DNA of 64,000 bases, from the NCBI RefSeq assembly GCF_019793435.1, contig NZ_JAILYH010000010.1, positions 1 to 64,000 of the forward strand, written 5' to 3'. Below the pieces are notes generated by a model. It made no database searches. It saw only the letters and a list, made by a program, of their open reading frames with translations, and was not told where the DNA came from. Numbering within the stretch: the stretch's first letter is position 1; each line of letters begins with the position of its first letter. This stretch comes from Rhizobium redzepovicii. Its GTDB lineage: Bacteria > Pseudomonadota > Alphaproteobacteria > Rhizobiales > Rhizobiaceae. Positions 62,227-64,000 of the stretch are shown here, piece after piece. The position numbers were made by a program, and so were the translations under genes.

Positions 62227-62733
62227 ATGGCAGAGCCAGACGCAAGCACAGGTCAACCAAAGAAGAAATCCGCCACGCTGATGACGATCATCGGTATCGC
62301 TGTCCTGACGCTGCTCGGCGCCGGCGGCGGCTGGGCGGTCGGCACGATCGTCGCGCCCAACATCAAGGGCGCCAAGGAGGCCGAGCAGGCCAAGGACGCC
62401 GAGGCCAAGAAAAAGGCCGAGGAAGGCCTGGCCCACATCTCGACCGAGGCGAACAACGTTGTCCAGCTCGAGCCGATCACCTCGAACCTCGCCTACCCCT
62501 CGGAAAACTGGGTCCGACTCGAGGTCGCGCTGCTGTTCAACGGACCACCGGATGTCAAGGTTTCCGAGGATATCCACCAGGATATCCTCGCCTATGTCAG
62601 GACCGTTTCCCTGCAGCAGATCGAGGGGCCGCGGGGCTTTCAATATCTCAAGGATGACATACAGGAACGTGTTGACCTTCGCTCGCAAGGGCGGGTATCG
62701 AAGGTCATGTTCAGGACATTTGTCATCGAATGA
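62227..62733 (+). CDS. fliL: Flagellar basal-body-associated protein FliL
   Basis: This 168-residue single-pass protein has a membrane helix (LMTIIGIAVLTLLGAGGGWAVG), a charged linker (KEAEQAKDAEAKKKAEEG) and the periplasmic FliL domain ending GRVSKVMFRTFVIE. It supports the stator around the basal body. Its stop overlaps the fliP start (ATGA). Confidence 0.94.
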   Translation: MAEPDASTGQPKKKSATLMTIIGIAVLTLLGAGGGWAVGTIVAPNIKGAKEAEQAKDAEAKKKAEEGLAHISTEANNVVQLEPITSNLAYPSENWVRLEVALLFNGPPDVKVSEDIHQDILAYVRTVSLQQIEGPRGFQYLKDDIQERVDLRSQGRVSKVMFRTFVIE

Positions 62734-63467
62734 TTCGTCTCATAGTTTTCCTTGCCGCCATGATGGCGGTACCGGAACTGGCGGTGGCACAGCAGCTGCC
62801 GACTGACTTGTTGAACGTACCCGTCGATGGCTCCGTCGCCGCCTGGATCATCCGCACGTTCGGCCTGCTGACCATCCTTTCGGTCGCGCCGGGCATCCTG
62901 ATCATGGTGACGAGCTTCCCGCGCTTCATCATCGCCTTCTCGATCCTGCGCTCAGGCATGGGCCTCTCGTCGACCCCCTCCAACATGATCCTCCTGTCGC
63001 TGTCGCTGTTCATGACCTTCTACGTCATGTCGCCGACCTTCGATCAGGCCTGGCAGAACGGCGTGCAGCCGCTGCTTGCCAATCAGATCAACGAGACCGA
63101 GGCCGTCCAGCGGATTGCCGAACCCTTCCGCACCTTCATGGCGGCCAACACCCGCGACAAGGATCTGGCGCTATTCGTCGATCTGGCGCGTGAACGCGGC
63201 CAGACTATCCAGACGACGGATCCGATCGACTATCGCGTGCTGATCCCGGCCTTCATGATTTCGGAAATTCGCCGCGGCTTCGAGATCGGCTTCCTCGTCG
63301 TCCTGCCGTTCCTCGTTATCGACCTCATCGTCGCCACCATCACCATGGCGATGGGCATGATGATGCTGCCGCCGACGTCGATCTCGCTGCCGTTCAAGAT
63401 TCTCTTCTTCGTGCTGATCGACGGCTGGAACCTGCTGGTCGGCAGTCTGGTGCGCTCGTTCAACTGA
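62730..63467 (+). CDS. fliP: Flagellar type III export protein FliP
   Basis: This 245-residue core export-gate protein has a cleavable signal peptide (LIVFLAAMMAVPELAVAQQ), then FliP helices with the family segments LTILSVAPGILIMVTSFPRFIIAFSILR and MMLPPTSISLPFKILFFVLIDGWNLLVGSLVRSF. It is the last gene of the rightward flagellar transcript. A strong terminator follows. Confidence 0.97.
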   Translation: MIRLIVFLAAMMAVPELAVAQQLPTDLLNVPVDGSVAAWIIRTFGLLTILSVAPGILIMVTSFPRFIIAFSILRSGMGLSSTPSNMILLSLSLFMTFYVMSPTFDQAWQNGVQPLLANQINETEAVQRIAEPFRTFMAANTRDKDLALFVDLARERGQTIQTTDPIDYRVLIPAFMISEIRRGFEIGFLVVLPFLVIDLIVATITMAMGMMMLPPTSISLPFKILFFVLIDGWNLLVGSLVRSFN

Positions 63468-63524
63468 CCGACCGCCGCTCCTATCTTTGCCCGTTCCTAT
63501 CTTCGTCTAGGCTTTCGGCAACGA

Positions 63525-63556
63525 GAAAACCCGCCGGATCGCTCCGGCGGGTTTTC
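63525..63556. terminator. Bidirectional rho-independent terminator between fliP and the glycosyltransferase
   Basis: A perfect 14-base stem (GAAAACCCGCCGGA with TCCGGCGGGTTTTC) and a 4-base loop TCGC, with A-run and T-run arms on both sides. It serves both convergent genes. Confidence 0.93.
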
Positions 63557-63572
63557 GTGACGATTGAAAGGC

Positions 63573-64000
63573 TCACTCGGCGCCGAACGGCACCGTGCGC
63601 GGCGGCAGCGCCGCAATGTCCATGTGCTCGGGGGCGAGACGCTGCTTGCCGCGCTCGGCCATGATTTCGTAGGCCTGCTCCAGATGATTGCAGAAACGTT
63701 CGGCGTCGAAGAGCGGTGCGATATAGCGCTTCTCTTTCAGATGCGCCTTGTATTCGGCGATCCTTCCGGGGTTCTGCGCCAGTTCGACGGCCATATCTTC
63801 ATAGGCCTGCAGGTCGCTTGCGACGAGGTCGGGCAGGTCGATGGCCCGCAGCAGGCTCTCGCTGACGCGTGAGGCGAAGTTGGTGCCCTTGAAGGTCAGA
63901 ACCGGCAGGCCGCCCCAGAGCTGCTCCGAGGTGGTCGTATGGCCGTTGACGGGGAAGGTATCGATGCCGAGGTCGGCCGCCTGCTGACGGTCGATATGTT
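63573..64000 (-). CDS. SPINDLY/OGT-type (GT41) glycosyltransferase, C-terminal part
   Basis: The window ends inside this gene; only the last ~142 codons are seen, and the N-terminus lies to the right. The visible part has FPVNGHTTTSEQLWGGLPVLTFKGTNFASRVSESLLRAI, the donor-binding segment of OGT/SPINDLY proteins (NGHTTxxxxLWxGLPVxT), then a helical tail. Such proteins add sugars to Ser/Thr. It converges on the end of the flagellar cluster, where related rhizobia have flagellin genes, so flagellin glycosylation is a reasonable but unproven role. Confidence 0.85.
   Translation of the reverse strand, partial: HIDRQQAADLGIDTFPVNGHTTTSEQLWGGLPVLTFKGTNFASRVSESLLRAIDLPDLVASDLQAYEDMAVELAQNPGRIAEYKAHLKEKRYIAPLFDAERFCNHLEQAYEIMAERGKQRLAPEHMDIAALPPRTVPFGAE

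Overview
The window is chromosomal DNA of a GC-rich alphaproteobacterium, almost certainly of the Rhizobium etli/leguminosarum group. The evidence is a flagellar and chemotaxis cluster in the rhizobial order (icpA-cheS-cheY1-cheA-cheW-cheR-cheB-cheY2-cheD-cheT-fliF, then visN-visR, then flhB/fliG/fliN/fliM/motA facing flgF-fliI-orf-flgB-flgC-fliE-flgG-flgA-flgI-motE-flgH-fliL-fliP), two ku genes, a SecDF fusion, and RIME-type intergenic repeats. No rRNA, tRNA, CRISPR array or insertion sequence was seen.

Region 1 (1-8.5 kb) is a carbohydrate or polyol catabolic locus. A periplasmic sugar-binding protein gene faces an operon for a class I aldolase, a Gfo/Idh/MocA dehydrogenase, a D-lyxose isomerase-family cupin, a PfkB kinase, a short-chain dehydrogenase and a zinc alcohol dehydrogenase. 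A LacI-family regulator is convergent at the far end. Two mirror-image LacI-type operators lie in front of the aldolase gene. The gene set predicts oxidation, isomerisation, phosphorylation and aldol cleavage of an unidentified sugar or polyol.

Region 2 (8.6-14.4 kb) holds an alpha/beta hydrolase and a looser, less GC-rich group of surface-polysaccharide genes: an OatA-like acyltransferase, a parallel beta-helix protein and an O-antigen ligase/polymerase. Region 3 (14.6-22 kb) has two convergent ku genes with two small companion genes, an OsmC protein, an FAD/NAD(P) protein, an EamA transporter and a VOC-dioxygenase/esterase fusion.

Region 4 (22-29.2 kb) is a signalling block. It contains a membrane PAS histidine kinase whose PAS domain keeps the FixL haem residues, three single-domain response regulators, a REC-kinase-REC hybrid, a LuxR-type regulator and a small histidine kinase. 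Region 5 (29.3-36.3 kb) contains secDF, a small membrane protein, a Kef-type antiporter, an XRE regulator, an ArnT-like glycosyltransferase and a 37-residue membrane peptide gene.

Region 6 (36.7-63.5 kb) is the motility cluster. VisN and VisR, the LuxR-type activators at the top of the rhizobial motility cascade, are encoded inside it, behind an upstream region unusually dense in GANTC (CcrM) sites. The window ends inside a SPINDLY/OGT-type glycosyltransferase gene convergent with fliP.

Protein functions are read from sequence motifs, lengths and gene order. No database search was run.
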